Assembly: GCF_003597395.2 (NCBI RefSeq)
Contig: NC_133769.1
Span: 177,890,678-177,954,677, forward strand
Source of the DNA: Chelonoidis abingdonii
Lineage: Eukaryota > Chordata > Testudines > Testudinidae
Direction of reading: 5' to 3'
DNA: 64,000 bases
The notes under the pieces are model-generated. The model worked only from the letters and a program-made list of their open reading frames with translations, ran no database searches and was not told the origin of the DNA. The first letter of the stretch is position 1; each line of letters opens with the position of its first letter. The translations under genes and the position numbers were made by a program. Positions 31,781-44,824 of the stretch are shown here, piece by piece.

Positions 31781-34320
31781 CTGTTTGGGGTTGGGGAAGA
31801 GAAAAAGGAAAAATGAAAGTCAAGAGCGGTCTTCAGGGACCAGCAAAGAACAAGCAACATGGGATGAACTGGTATCACCTAAAGAATTACACAAGAGAAC
31901 CAAAAAGGCACAATCACCCCTATGGTGATGGATTGTGCAGATATCACATCAAGTTTATAGCATGGACACATTGGCTGGATCCTGCTTCCCCTTTCTTGTG
32001 GCTTTTGCTATGGGGTGTTCCATGCCAACAGATGCTTCCTGTAGCGCAGCTGGTAGGAGACAATGTTATAGTACAAACTCCCTCGTATTTACTGCTCCAA
32101 CTTCCACTGGCAGTTTTTGAGAAGTTAACCTTGAGAAAGGTTTTGGGCCTGCTGCCAATCTGTTTCCTGCTTGGTTCACACCTCTCTCCTCCCCATAACA
32201 TTCTGAATCTCTGCTGCAACTGGAACAACACACCAAATTCAACTCCACTCATGATGAAGCAGGAAAAAACACAACCTTTCGGCTAAGTGCACCACCTAAT
32301 TCTATAAGACGTAATGTTACCATTCCCTGGCTCACTTCAGCAGGAGTCCTAAAATAAAGAAATACATATGAATTGTTTGACTTACGTTACCAAAGCTTTT
32401 AACGCCTACAGCATTTCAGGTGAAGGATCTGTTTAACAAGATTTCTCATTACTGAGCCTGTGACAGATGTGCTCAGCCAGTCATACAGACTGGAATCTGT
32501 GTCACCTCATCCTTCTCCTCACTTCCAAAAAAGAGTGAGCTTCAGAGAATTTTATAACAGAGAAGTTGATAACAGCAACTCCGGTGTGTGTTATTGCCAT
32601 TAGACCCGAATTTAATCTGAGAGGAAGTTGGATCACCTCACACAGTAGGCTTGGAAAACAGCCTATAAATGTCCATTCTACTAAAGACAGATTAAAATAT
32701 TCTAACCTGAACCAGCCTCCAGACACTAAGCTACCGTGGTGATGAGTTGTGGTTTAAATACGGACAGTCAAAACAACGCGGGGAGGTAAGTCTGCTGCAG
32801 ATCTGAAAGCGAGCCCTGAAGACCGCATATGGCTCCTTAGAGTAAGTTCATCTTCCGTAGAAGTTAGTCTGTAGAGAGCTCTGGAAGTGCTAGCTATTTA
32901 TTCTCCTACAGAACAACCTTGTTTAAGAGGCCAGGGGAGGCTGGGCATTACTGACTGCCTTGTCATCACAACCCTTGTATCAAACAAACAGAACAGCACA
33001 GAAACAGTGCTCTAAGGAAAATGGATTTTCAAGAAGCAGTTGTGTCAGAGCTTCCTTTCTCCCCTACATATAATCTAACTACAGGCCAAGAAATAGTCCT
33101 CTCTTTGGGTCCCTACTACGAAATGTTTATTCTGAACACACGAGATCTTCTGGAAATTCAGCGAAGTGAATTCATAGCTGCAGTGCTGTATGTAGTTTTT
33201 TCTGCCAGTGGAGTGGATATTATGATAACAGAAAATAAACCATTGTTTCAAGTCCAAACCACAGAACAAATCTCCCTTTCAGGTAAAAAGCAAGCAAGAT
33301 GCCCTCAACGTTAGTGTAGGAATTAAAATCAGCGCTGAGATGTTGCTTGCCTGTATAGGGGACAGAGGATTCATTGCTACTAACAGGAAGGAGTAAGCAC
33401 TGACATGTTTATTCCAAGAAGCCACTGTTGTATATAAATAGTCCTTGAAAGTGTGGTGAAGAAAAGCCTCATCTCCCTCTTTCAGCCCACACTTACTAAG
33501 CAGCAGGGATTCAAAGCAATCAAAATTTTTGAATTGCTCTGCTCCAGTTCCGCTCCAAAGCCCTGCTAAGCAGGAGTTTTACTATTGGAGGATCTGTTGT
33601 ACACCTGAACATTAATAATCTTTCACTCCTGGAACAGAAGCCAGGTCTCCCCAATTAGTTCATAAGTGGACTTTGTCTCCTCAGGTCCAAACTAAGATTC
33701 CCAGTTGACCACATCACAAAGACACCCTACAATGGATAGTTTAGTCTCACTAGCCACAGACCCTGATGCTTTGACAGAAATGTGTTACAGTCAGGAGGAG
33801 GTAGTAACCCCTTGAATTACATAAACAGCCAGCCGGAACTAGAGCATACAATACAGCAGTCTCCAAAGTTGTTAACCTCACTAAAGATCAGATCATACAG
33901 ACTTGAACCCTGCAGCCACATAACTGCATTCGTCTCAGAAACAAAGACAGCTCCCGTTTATAGTCTCCAGCCAACCCTGATACCAGCATCATTGAACCTA
34001 TGACCATATCCTCAAATCCCAAAGAGACAGAGGGCTGAGATACAGAACACCATCCTTCAGCTATCCCTTCCCATCTCTCCCTGCAACAGTCAGGAGTCAT
34101 ATTAGCCTGAAAGAGCTCAGGGTCACCTCATGCAGTGCCTCCGACACAGCTGCAGAACATTCTGGAATAAGAGTGTCCCCATAGGAAGTTATATAATTCT
34201 ATTGGTTTAAACTCCAACAAAGAATGCAGCAACTTCGGCACAAAGATAAAGAACTTGAAGCGCTGCTGCTGAAGATAGAACTTGGCACCAATATCTGGCG
34301 CTCTCATAGGCTCTACCAAA
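31781..34320 (-). other. MPZL1: MPZL1 intron 1, part next to exon 2
   Basis: About 2.5 kb upstream of exon 2 with a pyrimidine tract at the acceptor. I see no further MPZL1 exon and no confidently named repeat. ORFs at 31813-32286 and 33021-33314 have no domain. Confidence 0.6.
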
Positions 34321-34324
34321 AAAA

Positions 34325-34524
34325 CAGGGCCGGCTCCAGGCACCAGCCCAGCAAGCAGGTGCTTGGGACAGCCAACAGTGAGGGGCGGCATATCAGGCTC
34401 TTTGGCAGCGGGTCCCTCACTCCCTCTCGGAGGGGATTGCCGCCGAAGATTGAAGCTGATCGCGATCGCGGCTTTTTTTTTTCTTCACCCTCTTGGGGCA
34501 GCAAAAACCCTGGAGCCAGCCCTG
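34325..34524. mobile_element. Non-autonomous hAT-type MITE (CAGGGCCGGCTCC ends)
   Basis: Ends CAGGGCCGGCTCCAGG and (complement) CAGGGCTGGCTCCAGG are inverted repeats around a 200-bp GC-rich interior with gcagcgggtccctcactcc. The same interior words (gcgggaccctcagtccctct) occur at 50165-50215 inside another insertion. Flanks caaaaaaa/caaacaac give only weak support for a target duplication. Confidence 0.65.
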
Positions 34525-34989
34525 CAAACAACAGCCTGGTCTCTAAACCACACACCCTTGAAGATTATGCTCACTCGCAGGCAGAACAATATGTTACAGC
34601 TCCCCCATAACTCCAGTGTACATGAAATTCTATCAAAGTTCTTCAGGGAAGCTAGATTTTCCAGAAATCTTTTTTTGCTTCCATGGCAACCTATAGAGAT
34701 AAGAGGCCAGTAAATCGCATTAGGTCCAACTGTGTAGTTATCTAATGATTTAGATTGGTACTTAGCCCAAATTTGCCCTACAAAAGTAGGTAAAAATCAA
34801 GGAGTCTCCTCCTCTCTTCCCTCCTCCATAAGGAAATAGTCAGCTGAAGAACAGGCTCCCAACCAAAATTGTGGTTTGGAAGTGCCTTATTCAGTTTCCT
34901 GATCTTTGCCTAAATACAGAGGCTAGCAGTTGAGGCAGCCAGCCAGAGTTACAAATGCATTTTTTTCCAAACAGCACCCACAACTCCAA

Positions 34990-35420
34990 TCATCTAGTGC
35001 AGCGTTTCTGATATGCAGCCACCAGGGCTGTGATTGTGGGGAGGGGAAAGGGGAGCAGTGGCCCCTCCCTGGAGCTCCTGGATGCACAGCCTTGGTGTTG
35101 GTTGCTGGGGCTTCCAGCAAATGTTCGGTTCTGCCCTCCTCTGGAGTCATCTGGGGCACAACAGTAGAGGAGGAGGCAGCCAGTGAGTTCCCCCATTTAC
35201 GCAGGGGTGGTGGGACTCAAGCTTTGGGCTTCAACCTTGGGGTGGCAGGCTCCGGCCGCAAGGCTTCAGGCTCCAGCCCCCTGCTGCCTCCCCCAGCCCC
35301 TGCTGCCTCCCCCGATCTTCCATCCAGGGCTTAATTTGTCCTTAAACTTGCCGGAGCTAAGTCTGCTGTGAAAAGCAATACTTGTATGTTTGTTGATATC
35401 ACGTTTCGCAGCAGACTTAC
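34990..35420. repeat. GC-rich repeat-like block
   Basis: A GC-rich patch (gcagcgtttctgatatgcag at the left, ccatccagggcttaatttgt near the right) within AT-rich intron resembles non-autonomous hAT interiors of reptiles. Open frames here (34930-35371) look like products of base composition. Borders uncertain. Confidence 0.35.
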
Positions 35421-35954
35421 TAACTAGCACTAAATAAATTACTATGATTTGTACATGTATATGTACATATTTGAGTTTCTTGGAGATCAAGAAACTATGT
35501 TTAAGCTCTTCTCCACATGGGAAAATTGACCAAAATAGCTATTGCAGAATAATTTTCTCCCCATTTGGTGTAATCAAGCCAAGTAAGAGTAAAATAAAAG
35601 CAGAATCATAAACCGATAAACTCAAGGAAGAAGTTGAAATGCCAAATACAGAACCCCATGCTCCACTACGTGGAGTTAAACAAGATGAGAATAACCAGTA
35701 AAGTTAATTGCACCTGAACATCTCTTGTGGAAGTGTAAATCTTACGTATAATTATGAAGAAGAAGACACCACTGTGTGCAGGTACGCTTATTCTCAGCTA
35801 GAAACAGTCTCTGGGTAGGTTAATAACACCTGCTTACCAGAGGTGCATCAGCACAGTACAAGCAGCAGTGGTATAAAGCATCTCTGGAGATGGCCATAAC
35901 TAACCCTATTATCAACCTGACTATATCAGTAACTAGACCTTCCCTGCCTCTCAG

Positions 35955-36258
35955 GGTACATCTAGACTACCCGCCATATGAGCGGGTAATGATCGATTTC
36001 TCGGGTATCAATCTATCGCATCTCAGCTAGACGTGATATATTGATCCCCGAACGTGCTCCCGTCGACTCCAGACACTCCACTAGCGCAAACAGCGGTAGT
36101 GGAGTTGACAAGGGGAGCTGCGGACGTCGATCCCACGCTGCGAGGACAAGAGGTAAAATCAATCTAAGATACTTCAACTACGTTATTCACATAGCTGAAG
36201 TTGCATATCTTAGATCAATCCCCGCCCAACCCCACCCCACTGTAGACCAGCCCTCAGA
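35955..36258. mobile_element. MITE, same family as 62297-62574
   Basis: The left end gggtacatctagacta and right end ctgtagaccagccct are inverted relatives of each other. Internal words atctaagatacttcaacta and gtcgatccca recur in opposite orientation in the element at 62297-62574 (cctaagatacgcaacttcag). Non-coding, about 300 bp. Confidence 0.65.
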
Positions 36259-36544
36259 GGCAGGCTCTACAGCAATCATCCTGTAGTAGGGAGAGACTGG
36301 AAGGTTATTCAGCGTAACTGTAAAGTTGTTTTACAGAGCAGATGTTCATGACCAAAACTGTTTCCAAGCTAAGTTACCTATTTTGACCCCTAAAAATTAT
36401 TATTAGTCTTCACCCAATTAGACCAAGTGGTCTTGTGGCAGAACAAGCTTGTAGTTTGCTTAGAAACCAGTTATATATTTTTCCATCTCTTATTTCTCAT
36501 GAAGTTATCCATTGGGTGACACTCAGTTTATGAGGAGGTTGAAG

Positions 36545-37315
36545 TGACAGGAGCAGGAAAGTCTAAGTGTCACTGCTATCTGCTATTTACCCCTGCTCTT
36601 TACATCCCTCCACTGGCTCTCCCTTCTCTATCACATCAAACACAAGCTACTTACCTTCACTTTCAATGCCCTTCACAGCCTAATCCCGCTCTGCCTATCA
36701 TCTCACATTTGCTATCAAGCTCTCAACTCCCATCTCCACTTGGCCCAAGAAGCCTGCCTCCATCACCCACTTGTTAAACTTTCAAACAAGCATCTTTGTG
36801 TCCTCTGCATACCTCATCACTCCTCACACTTAGGAGCTCCCTATAAACATCTGCAATCCTACTCCATTACCCTCCTTCAAATCCCTCTTCAACTCCTTTG
36901 CCGTGATGGCTACAAAAAAACCCAACTACTAGGCCATTGCTGTGTTGAGAGCACTGCCTATGATGCTGACCAACATTATTTCCTTGTACTCCTCCATCTG
37001 TCTCTTATACACAGACTATGTCTATACATACAGTGCTGCAGCTCTCCGTTGGCATAAAAAAACCTCCAGCGCAAGCAGCATAAACTATGATGGTGGGAGA
37101 AGCTGACAGTGCTGTGCACCTGAACGCTTATGTTGGTGTAATTTATGTCACTCGGAATAGTCACACACAAATTTTACCACATAGGCTGTAGTGTAGACAT
37201 AGCCTCACAGTGTAAACTTTTGAGGCAGGGACTGTCTTTGTTCTGTGTTCAGTGCCTAGCACAATGGGTCCTGTCCATGACTAGGGCTCCTAGGTGCTCC
37301 GATAATACAAATAAA
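36545..37315 (+). mobile_element. L2-like LINE 3' region with a nested MITE
   Basis: The final part (gaggcagggactgtctttg, gtgcctagcacaatgggtcc, ataatacaaataa) is the L2-type 3' end. The upstream part (36600-36950) translates to fragments such as KLLTFTFNALHSLIPLC and CYQALNSHLHLAQEAC, consistent with the low-conserved sequence before L2 tails. A MITE at 37010-37205 splits the two. Confidence 0.55.
37010..37205. repeat. MITE nested in L2-like LINE
   Basis: Ends ctatgtctatacatacag and ctgtagtgtagacatagc are inverted repeats; interior about 160 bp with gttggcataaaaaaacct and ttatgttggtgtaatttatg. Confidence 0.6.
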
Positions 37316-37669
37316 GTGATAGAGAAAACTTTCACACAGCATAAGTATGAAAATTAAGTGAAATAAGATTAAGGTTAAAATGAAAGTCAAAAGACTTAAG
37401 TAAACAGGATGTTAATAAGGTAATTAAATAAAGCATGATGAAAGGACAAGTAAAGGTATGGAACTGAGGTGTTGAAGTGATATCACAAGGTTGGCGTCTG
37501 TCCCAGAGTAAGTCCTGCTGACAGTTTTACGTTTAAATAGCAGTGTGGTAATTTGTGCGAAATTCTGCAGGGGCCAGTAATGCCACTACCCACTAAGGCT
37601 TTGTCTTCATGAGGAAGAGAAGAGTTCTTCACAGCTCATATCAAGAATACACCTTCCTCTCTCACCTCA

Positions 37670-37963
37670 GGGCTTGGCTACACTGGAAACTCCAAAGCAT
37701 TGCCGCGGGAGTGCTCCTGCAGCAGCGCTTTGAAGTGTGAGTGTGGTCGCGGCGCCAGCGCTGGGAAAGAGCTCTCCCAGTGCTGCAGGTACTCCACCTC
37801 TCCAAGGGGATTAGCTTACAGCACTGGGAGCTGCACTCCCAGTGCTGGGGCACTGTTTACACTGGCGCTTTACAGCGCTGTAACTTGCTGCACTCAGGGG
37901 GGTGTTTTTTCACACCCGAGTGAGAAAGTTGCAGCGCTGTAAAGTGTCAGTGTAGCCAAGGCA
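37670..37963. mobile_element. Harbinger-derived MITE
   Basis: Left end GGGCTTGGCTACACTGG equals the right terminus of the full-length Harbinger at 19498-23331; right end CAGTGTAGCCAAGGC is its inverted form. The interior is rich in cagcgctg words like the subterminal regions of that element. It has no coding capacity and would depend on the transposase of its larger relative. A clean 3-bp duplication was not found. Confidence 0.75.
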
Positions 37964-38519
37964 GGTTTGCGTTTTCACAAGATTTAGCAGGTAGTATTAA
38001 AGACTGAATTCAAACTGGAGCAAATCTAAACTGCCAATTTGCAGGTTGGAGTTTTAATTCAACCTTCTAATTAGTGTGAAAACTGAGGGAAATCAAGTCT
38101 AACACAACCTGCTAATTCTTGTGAAGACTCCAGACTGCCATGTCTTCATTAGACATCAAGTGAGTTCACTAACTCAGCTTAACACCCTTTTTCCTAGTGA
38201 AGACAGCCAAATAGGAAAAGATGACACATGACTAAGGCACTGATGACACTGGCAACTGAAGGACAAAACTTGTGTCTTTCAGAGGTGTTTGGAGAAGGGG
38301 GAGGGGAAAAAATCCCTGAAAGACAAAAGTTTTGCCCGTGATAAGCACCAGTGTGAACAGTGCTTTGTCAGCAGGAGTGCTCTTCTGTCAACAACGCAAA
38401 CGCTGCTTGTTGGGGACAGAAGTTTTTTGTCATCAGGAGAGCCGACAAACAGCAGCTACATTGCGCTACTTTTAGCAGCCTGGCTATAGTGACACAGCCA
38501 TGTCGCTAAAAGCTGCGTA

Positions 38520-41155
38520 GTATAGAGATAAGCACTCAAAATTTAGGCTAAAACCCCACCACAATCTCCATCCTACCTTGGTATTGAAGGGTCACCACCT
38601 CATCTAGAAAGCCAACAGAATCTCTGTGAGGTTTGCTAGTTACCAACAAACGACTCATTTTGACTGCCTTCACAACCATTCCTACCAATACATATCTATA
38701 AAGTTACACAACCGAAGATTTTTTTTTTTTTATTTCCAAGAGAAATTAGGGGATGGCACCAATGTAAGTGAGGGAGACACGTCTCTTGCATTGACAATAG
38801 TTACTGTTGGACCATAAAGGAAGAGAGAAGAGAATGATGATAAACAATGAGTGAATAGAAAGAGGAACAGAGAGAAAAACCATAAGGTGGACTTAGGGAG
38901 TGCAAATAAAAATTCTATAGAAGGCAGTTTTTAATCACAAAAATGGTGAGTCAGTGGAGCTGTTGGCTCTTTACACCCTAACATGTGTAACTGAGGAGTC
39001 GTTGCTAAGGCAGAATAGGAAAGGAAACAGTTACCACACTTGGATTTTCCATGTTTTATATAAACCAAGAACTTTGTTCCTCTTTTACTTAAGACTGTAA
39101 GTAAGTTGTATATCACACTATGATTACCACATATTCTTTTCCCCTGGGGGACATTCCTCATACTGCCACAATTAAGTAACAATATTGCTTAACAATATTA
39201 ACAACAGTTAAAAAAAAGTATGTCAAAGAATGGTATTATGGCATACTGCCATTGTAAAACCAGAAGGGTGAAAATATAACCAGTTGGTACAGCTTTGGGC
39301 ATTTTACAAGTGTCCTGAAGTCCCACCTTTATCTCTACGCTGCTGAGACAACACTTACTGGCAAGGGTCCTTATTCTAAGAAACCTCTTACTCCTTTATG
39401 CTTCACTGTTCAATCTTTGCCCCAGTAAGATCTCAAGAGCTGGAAAGGGACCCAAGAGCTACATCAAGTTTCCATGAGATGGAGCACACACTGCAGCCAT
39501 CCTCATCCTTAATATACCAGGGAAGCCTGTGAAGACTAAATGCCACAGTAACAAATTATTCTGATCAAGATGGAGCATTGCATACTGGACTCTGTAGTAT
39601 ATAGGGGCTGCACACACATCTTAAGGATTAAATCCCACAGGCCAGTGTAACAAAGCATGGACATTGCATATAATCTGTGCTAGAAAAGTACCAGCAGGGG
39701 GGGGGTTTCAAGTCTTTTTTTTTTTTAAATAATGGACATCAGCTAAAGGAGAAGATACCTGGACAGTACCTTTTATACACTGTACAAGTTTTTTTTTCCT
39801 GTAGTTCAAACTGGGAGAAGACAGTTACATCAGTAGCAGGGCGTACAGGGGCAACTTTCCTTCCACAGCCTTTAGGTGCACGTGTGGCACATTTTCAAGT
39901 CTATTGTGCAATTGAAAAATGGAGGCATGCACCAATTTCACAAGGAGGCAGATTTCCAGGGAAAGTGCCACAACCCTGATCTGTGGCTCTTAATGTGTGC
40001 CTCTGGGCAGCCCTGATGTGTGCATTTAATAATTTACATATTCCATGCTTATCTAGACTTGAGGAATGGCATTATCTTGTAAGCTTGTCGACTTTAGTCT
40101 CTTGTACACACTAGATACAAGACAACAGATGATGAAATTTTTTAGGCTTTTATTGCTTCGTGTAAGGAAACTTGAAAAAATTCCAACTTTGCTAATTCTA
40201 CTTCTGAACTGGAGTTAGCAACATCTGGGACCTTAGTGTACACATCCCACTGGCTGCTGGTACAGTCTTCAGCATAGATTATCTAAGCCTGCGCAGAGCA
40301 AGTTTTGTCAACATGACGCTGCAAACTGTCAGCAGCTGCTGGATTGCCTACCCTAGGGTTCCCAACATTGCTAACATCAGTTCAGTTGAACATGTGTTGG
40401 CAACAGATGCTCAGCTAGATGAGGGTTTTTCTCCCAACCAGACCTCCAAACATCTGCAGTCATAAATTCCCTGCAAACCCAGCCTTGGTCTGGCTACTAA
40501 GCACATGCTCAAACAAATTGATATAGATTCAGTTTTTAGGAACTTGATTATCCAAAAATCAATTCCAATATATCCAATTCCAGAAAATGTTTTTCTTTAA
40601 TAGATCTGCCAAATGTTGGTATTTGTAGGCATACTCCCTCACTCTGAGTTAATTTTAAGTAGTTTACATTTCTGCCTCATGAGGAAGGATTTTGCTGTGT
40701 TTCAAGGAAAGACTTGAAGAACCTTTCTTGTATTGTCCTGTTTTGGACTACTATTTCAAAAAAGTCATGATTGATAAAATGAGGCAAAGTGGATGAAGTA
40801 ATCTCTTCTATTGGACCAACTTTTGTTGGTGAAAGACAAGCTTTAGAGTTACAAGAGCTCTTCAGGCCTTCTTGACTTTTTTTTTTTTTTTTTTTAAATC
40901 AGCTTTCCTCCCTAGTGCATTGCAGCTTTAAAACGATTGGTGCAGTCAGTTATTTCTCCTGCTCCTTGCACTTTGACTTTTACTTGATTTACAGCTCTTG
41001 GTGTGCAATATTCACTTTGGTGCTAATGTGTCAAAGAATCTGGTGTGATTAAGTGGAGAATACTTTCCACTCCTAGTGTACATTTTCTCAAGTTCTCAAA
41101 CAAACAGTCTCAAGTCTCAACTCTACCCTTTTTCCAGATGGGCAAGCTTGTTACA
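38520..41155 (-). other. MPZL1: MPZL1 intron 1, no recognised gene
   Basis: AT-rich sequence with poly-T tracts (for example 38722-38730, 39714-39725, 40877-40896). The only repeat I recognise is a diverged Penelope-like tail at 40790-40870 (tattggaccaacttttgttg, gagctcttcaggcc). No coding or RNA signal seen. Confidence 0.6.
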
Positions 41156-41289
41156 TAGCCTGAGGCCTGGTCTCAAGTTGAATATGAGGCTGACATAGCT
41201 ACGTTGGTCAGGAGTGTGGATTTTTCCACACCTGTGACCAACATAGCTGAGTCAGCCTCTTATTTAAGTGGTGACCAGGCCTCAGGCTA
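41156..41289. repeat. Fold-back MITE, nearly fully palindromic
   Basis: The ends tagcctgaggcctggt and accaggcctcaggcta are exact 16-nt inverted repeats. Inner parts also pair (gaggctgacatagct..gttggtca versus tgaccaac..agctgagtcagcctc), so almost the whole 134 bp can form a hairpin. Related pieces lie at the window start and at 4187-4460. Confidence 0.7.
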
Positions 41290-41307
41290 ACATAATGGCT
41301 AGACCAG

Positions 41308-42637
41308 TGTGACGTTCCCCTGGTGTTATCTGGATCGCTGACTGCTAGATCGCTCCAGTCCTTGACTCTGGGAGCCAGCCTTACCCAACTCCGCTGTGAG
41401 AACCCCCACTTCCAGGCTATTCATGCACAGCCTCTGGCATGTACGCTGCTCTCAGTTACATGAGTGAGCACTTTTGGTCAGCCACTGCTTGGACTGTGCA
41501 ACCAAATGCACTAGCCAATATCTCTGGTCCCAGACACAACCCTGGCAACCTCTGTCTTGCAGTGCCTAGTTATACATGCTGGACACTGCAAGCTTATATG
41601 AGTTCATCAATTTAACAAAAAAATTGATATGGACCAGGCTTGTTATCCCAAAGGGAGTCTCTGGCACACTTCAAACCAAATGCACTGCTTCACGTAGAAC
41701 AAACAAATTTATTAACTAAAAAAAAATATAGAATTTAAGTGATTATACGTCAAAGCACAAGTCAGATTTGGTCAAATGAAATGAAAGCAAAACACGTTCT
41801 AAGATGATCTTAACACTTGCAGTGACATTACAACTTAGATGCTTCTCACCATAGGCCAGCTGGCTGCCCTTCAGCCAGGCTCTCCCTTTCGATCAGCACT
41901 TCAGTCGCTTGCTGGTGGTCTCTGTAGACGGATGTGGAAGAGGGAAAGAGCGTGGAAAAGTCTCCCCCTTTCATCATGTTCTTTCTTCCCTGTCTTGGCT
42001 TTGCCCCTACCCTATAGGGTCAGGCAAGCATACTCTGCGAGCCCAAACGCCAGGGAAGTGCAGAGGGGGGGGGGGGGGGGGCGGCTCCAGAGTCTAACAG
42101 ATCCTTTGTTGCTGCCTAGGCCAGTGTCCTTTGTTCCTGTGAGGCTGGGCTGGGCTTATCCCATACATGCCCTGATGAGGTGTGAACTGCCCCTCTGTTC
42201 CTGGAGAGTTTTGCCTGGGCTTGTTTTAAGACAGTGGTTCTCAAACTTTTGTACTGGTGACCCATTTCACACAGCAAACCTCTGAGTGCAACCCACCCTA
42301 ATAAATATATAAACGAGTGTTTTTAAATTTAACACCATTATAAATGCTGGAGGCAAAGTAGGGTTTGGGGGTGGAGGCTGACAGCTCCCGACCTCCCAGG
42401 TAATAACCTCCTGACCCCCACTTTGAGAATCCCTGTTTTTTAAGCCATGAGGACACATTTTCAGCCTCATAACTATACACATAAAATTACAACTTATAAC
42501 ATTGCTATAACAATGCTCAATGCATCATGAGCCTTCCAAAGACACTCAACATGACAAATTTTGCACTAGATACCACACAATCACATTAAAAGGACAAACA
42601 TAGGGGTGCAGGGTGTTCCAAAATACTGAGTGTCACA
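41308..42637. mobile_element. Solo LTR-like element with 5-bp target duplication
   Basis: The 1330-bp block starts TGTGACGTTCCC, ends GAGTGTCACA (TG..CA termini with short inverted ends) and is flanked by accag on both sides (41303-41307 and 42638-42642). No internal retroviral region follows, so it is a solo LTR or a related terminal structure. It holds a G17 tract near 42066 and a nested hAT MITE. The transcription strand is not clear. Confidence 0.65.
42232..42435. mobile_element. hAT MITE nested in the solo LTR
   Basis: Ends CAGTGGTTCTCAAACTTTTG and (complement) CAGGGATTCTCAAAG are hAT-type inverted repeats. The flanks (gttttaaga, ttttttaag) are compatible with a T/A-rich 8-bp duplication but not exact. 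Its ends are of the same type as those of the element at 13897-14249. Confidence 0.6.
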
Positions 42638-44824
42638 ACCAGGCGTTCAGTCCCTTCTTACCTACTGCTGACCTGGGGAGTAAGTCTCAGCATGAGATTC
42701 TCACTTTACTTATGTACAGGATAATAGGCGTAGCTTACTTCCAATATGAGGAAGCTATTTTGGGAATTATGTTGCACGAGAGCATAAGGCCACCTAAAGG
42801 CAATACCCTAAGTTCAAAGACTGTAATTTAAGAATCCTCTCCTTTGAGCTCTGTCTCAAAGCAAACATTCTGAAGTCTGACAGGGGACCCACTGACCTTC
42901 CAAAGTGAGATGAATTCTTCTATAGATTGTCTATTGGATAAATACACATAGGCCAGCAACACAACTCACTCTGTATAGTGTATATAAAGCCTTGTAATTA
43001 TGCTGTGGGGCAGAATCTAAGCCAGTCACAAGAAGGATAGGAAAACCACATTTTGAAGACTTTTCTCTACATTAAAATAGGTAATTCAGTGGTGGATTCA
43101 GAGTTTTCAACCTGAGGGGCAATGAGTTATTGGTGGTGACACTTTCGGTTATACCTCTTCCCCCTCTCCTACTATGGCCAAGATGGGGAGGACTAGGCCC
43201 TCATTGTGTCCTTGCTCCTACCCCACAGACTTGTCAACACAGTTCTGTGGTCTATGAGGGTGTGAATCAGGAAGCATGCTAATGTGCTGGTGCAATATAA
43301 AAGGTACCTAGATCCCCTTCAGGTTGCACTACAACTATGTAAACTAAGAACCTTCCAGTTCTCGCCAAACAGTGCTTATGAAGGGCAGTTAGAGTGCTCA
43401 TCTATCTATAAGACTGAGACTCTTTGTAACACCCCATGTCAGCTACTCTGCAAGTCAGGACTCCTGCCCAATATCATGCCTAACAAGACAAGTCTGCCTT
43501 TCCAAATGTTTTTCCACGGGGGACTAGTATTGGGTATTTTGCATTCCCTTACAGCCACTATCACCACCCATGACCAGTGTCACTTCTGCAGTGAAAGAAA
43601 GCTAAGCTCCTGATAGCTACCTCCTCCTCCACATGACACCTCACAACAAAGAGAAAACTGCTAACAGAAACTACTGTATTGCAGAGTGGGATTTAGTAGC
43701 CAGAGAGTCTTCAGGGATGGTCTAACCTGTTTTGCACAAACTCCATGCCATGCATGAATTCCAGTGTTTCAGCTTCACACAAAAACAGATAGCAGTCGGC
43801 CAATCATACAGGTATCTTCTTCTGCATTGGTCAGTTCATCCACCCACACAGCACATGTCCAATTTGTTCCCTACTTGCAGTTATCAGAAATTTCAGAAAC
43901 GTGCTCTCTACCACCACACTTAAAACACTTCACTTCCCACATCAAACTGAACTTGAGGGTTAACACTGCGATATAAATGGTGGCTGAATGCCTTGGGGCA
44001 AGGACTCTAAGGTTTCAGAGTTTTCCCCATTGTGTGAAGGACATCTCTGAGCAAGTGTGTGTATTGTCTCCCCTCCTATTCATGATTTCCTAGCATCTGA
44101 CAGCTACAGCAATTCTTTACATAAAAGTAATATTAACAGAATAGTTGTGTATTTTAAGATGTCAATTTGTTTAGTAAAGGGAAGAGAGGAGATCCTGTCC
44201 CATGCAACTAAGCAGCACTCCCAAGTCCACCAGCAAGTACTCCCCAGATCACCATTTGGGAATCTCTCCCTTTGAGATGGACAGTGCTCTGTGTATAGAG
44301 GACATTACTACTATCAAGAGTGAGCAGTCCAGCACTTTTCACTATCAAAATAAATTTTCAAGGATGTTAATCTGTACAGCTTTTGCCCTTCTAGACAGAG
44401 TATACCCAAGACTACATTTGATTTTCTCTTTGCCATGTAAAACAGGGTTTTGTATCTTTACCTCCTATCTGGACAGAACACAGGCTGTTAATATCTTGTA
44501 AGTATAAGCTACTATTAAAGGCTATGTGGGTAAAGACTCCTAATTCCACAGATGAACCATCTTTCCACTGTCCAAAGTATTTTCACCCAGATGCAGTAGA
44601 ATGATAGAACAAAATCAGATTTAGATACATGTTCATTTTGTTTGGAAGGAAAAAGTTGTGGTTTTCCCACTGTAGGACAGCTTTCCTTTTGCAATGATAA
44701 TTAACAGGCCACTTATGTTCATCTGATGTGACATGTCATCAAGGCTTTTTAGTCACTCCTGCTAGTTATTCTACTAGGTTATTTTGTTAATCTTTATTGG
44801 TTGCCTAAAGTTTGTTTATTACAT

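Noticed and set aside
34930..35371. ORFs rich in Pro/Ser/Gly at 35 kb
   Set aside because: GC-rich repeat-like block within AT-rich intron; no domain, overlapping frames on both strands.
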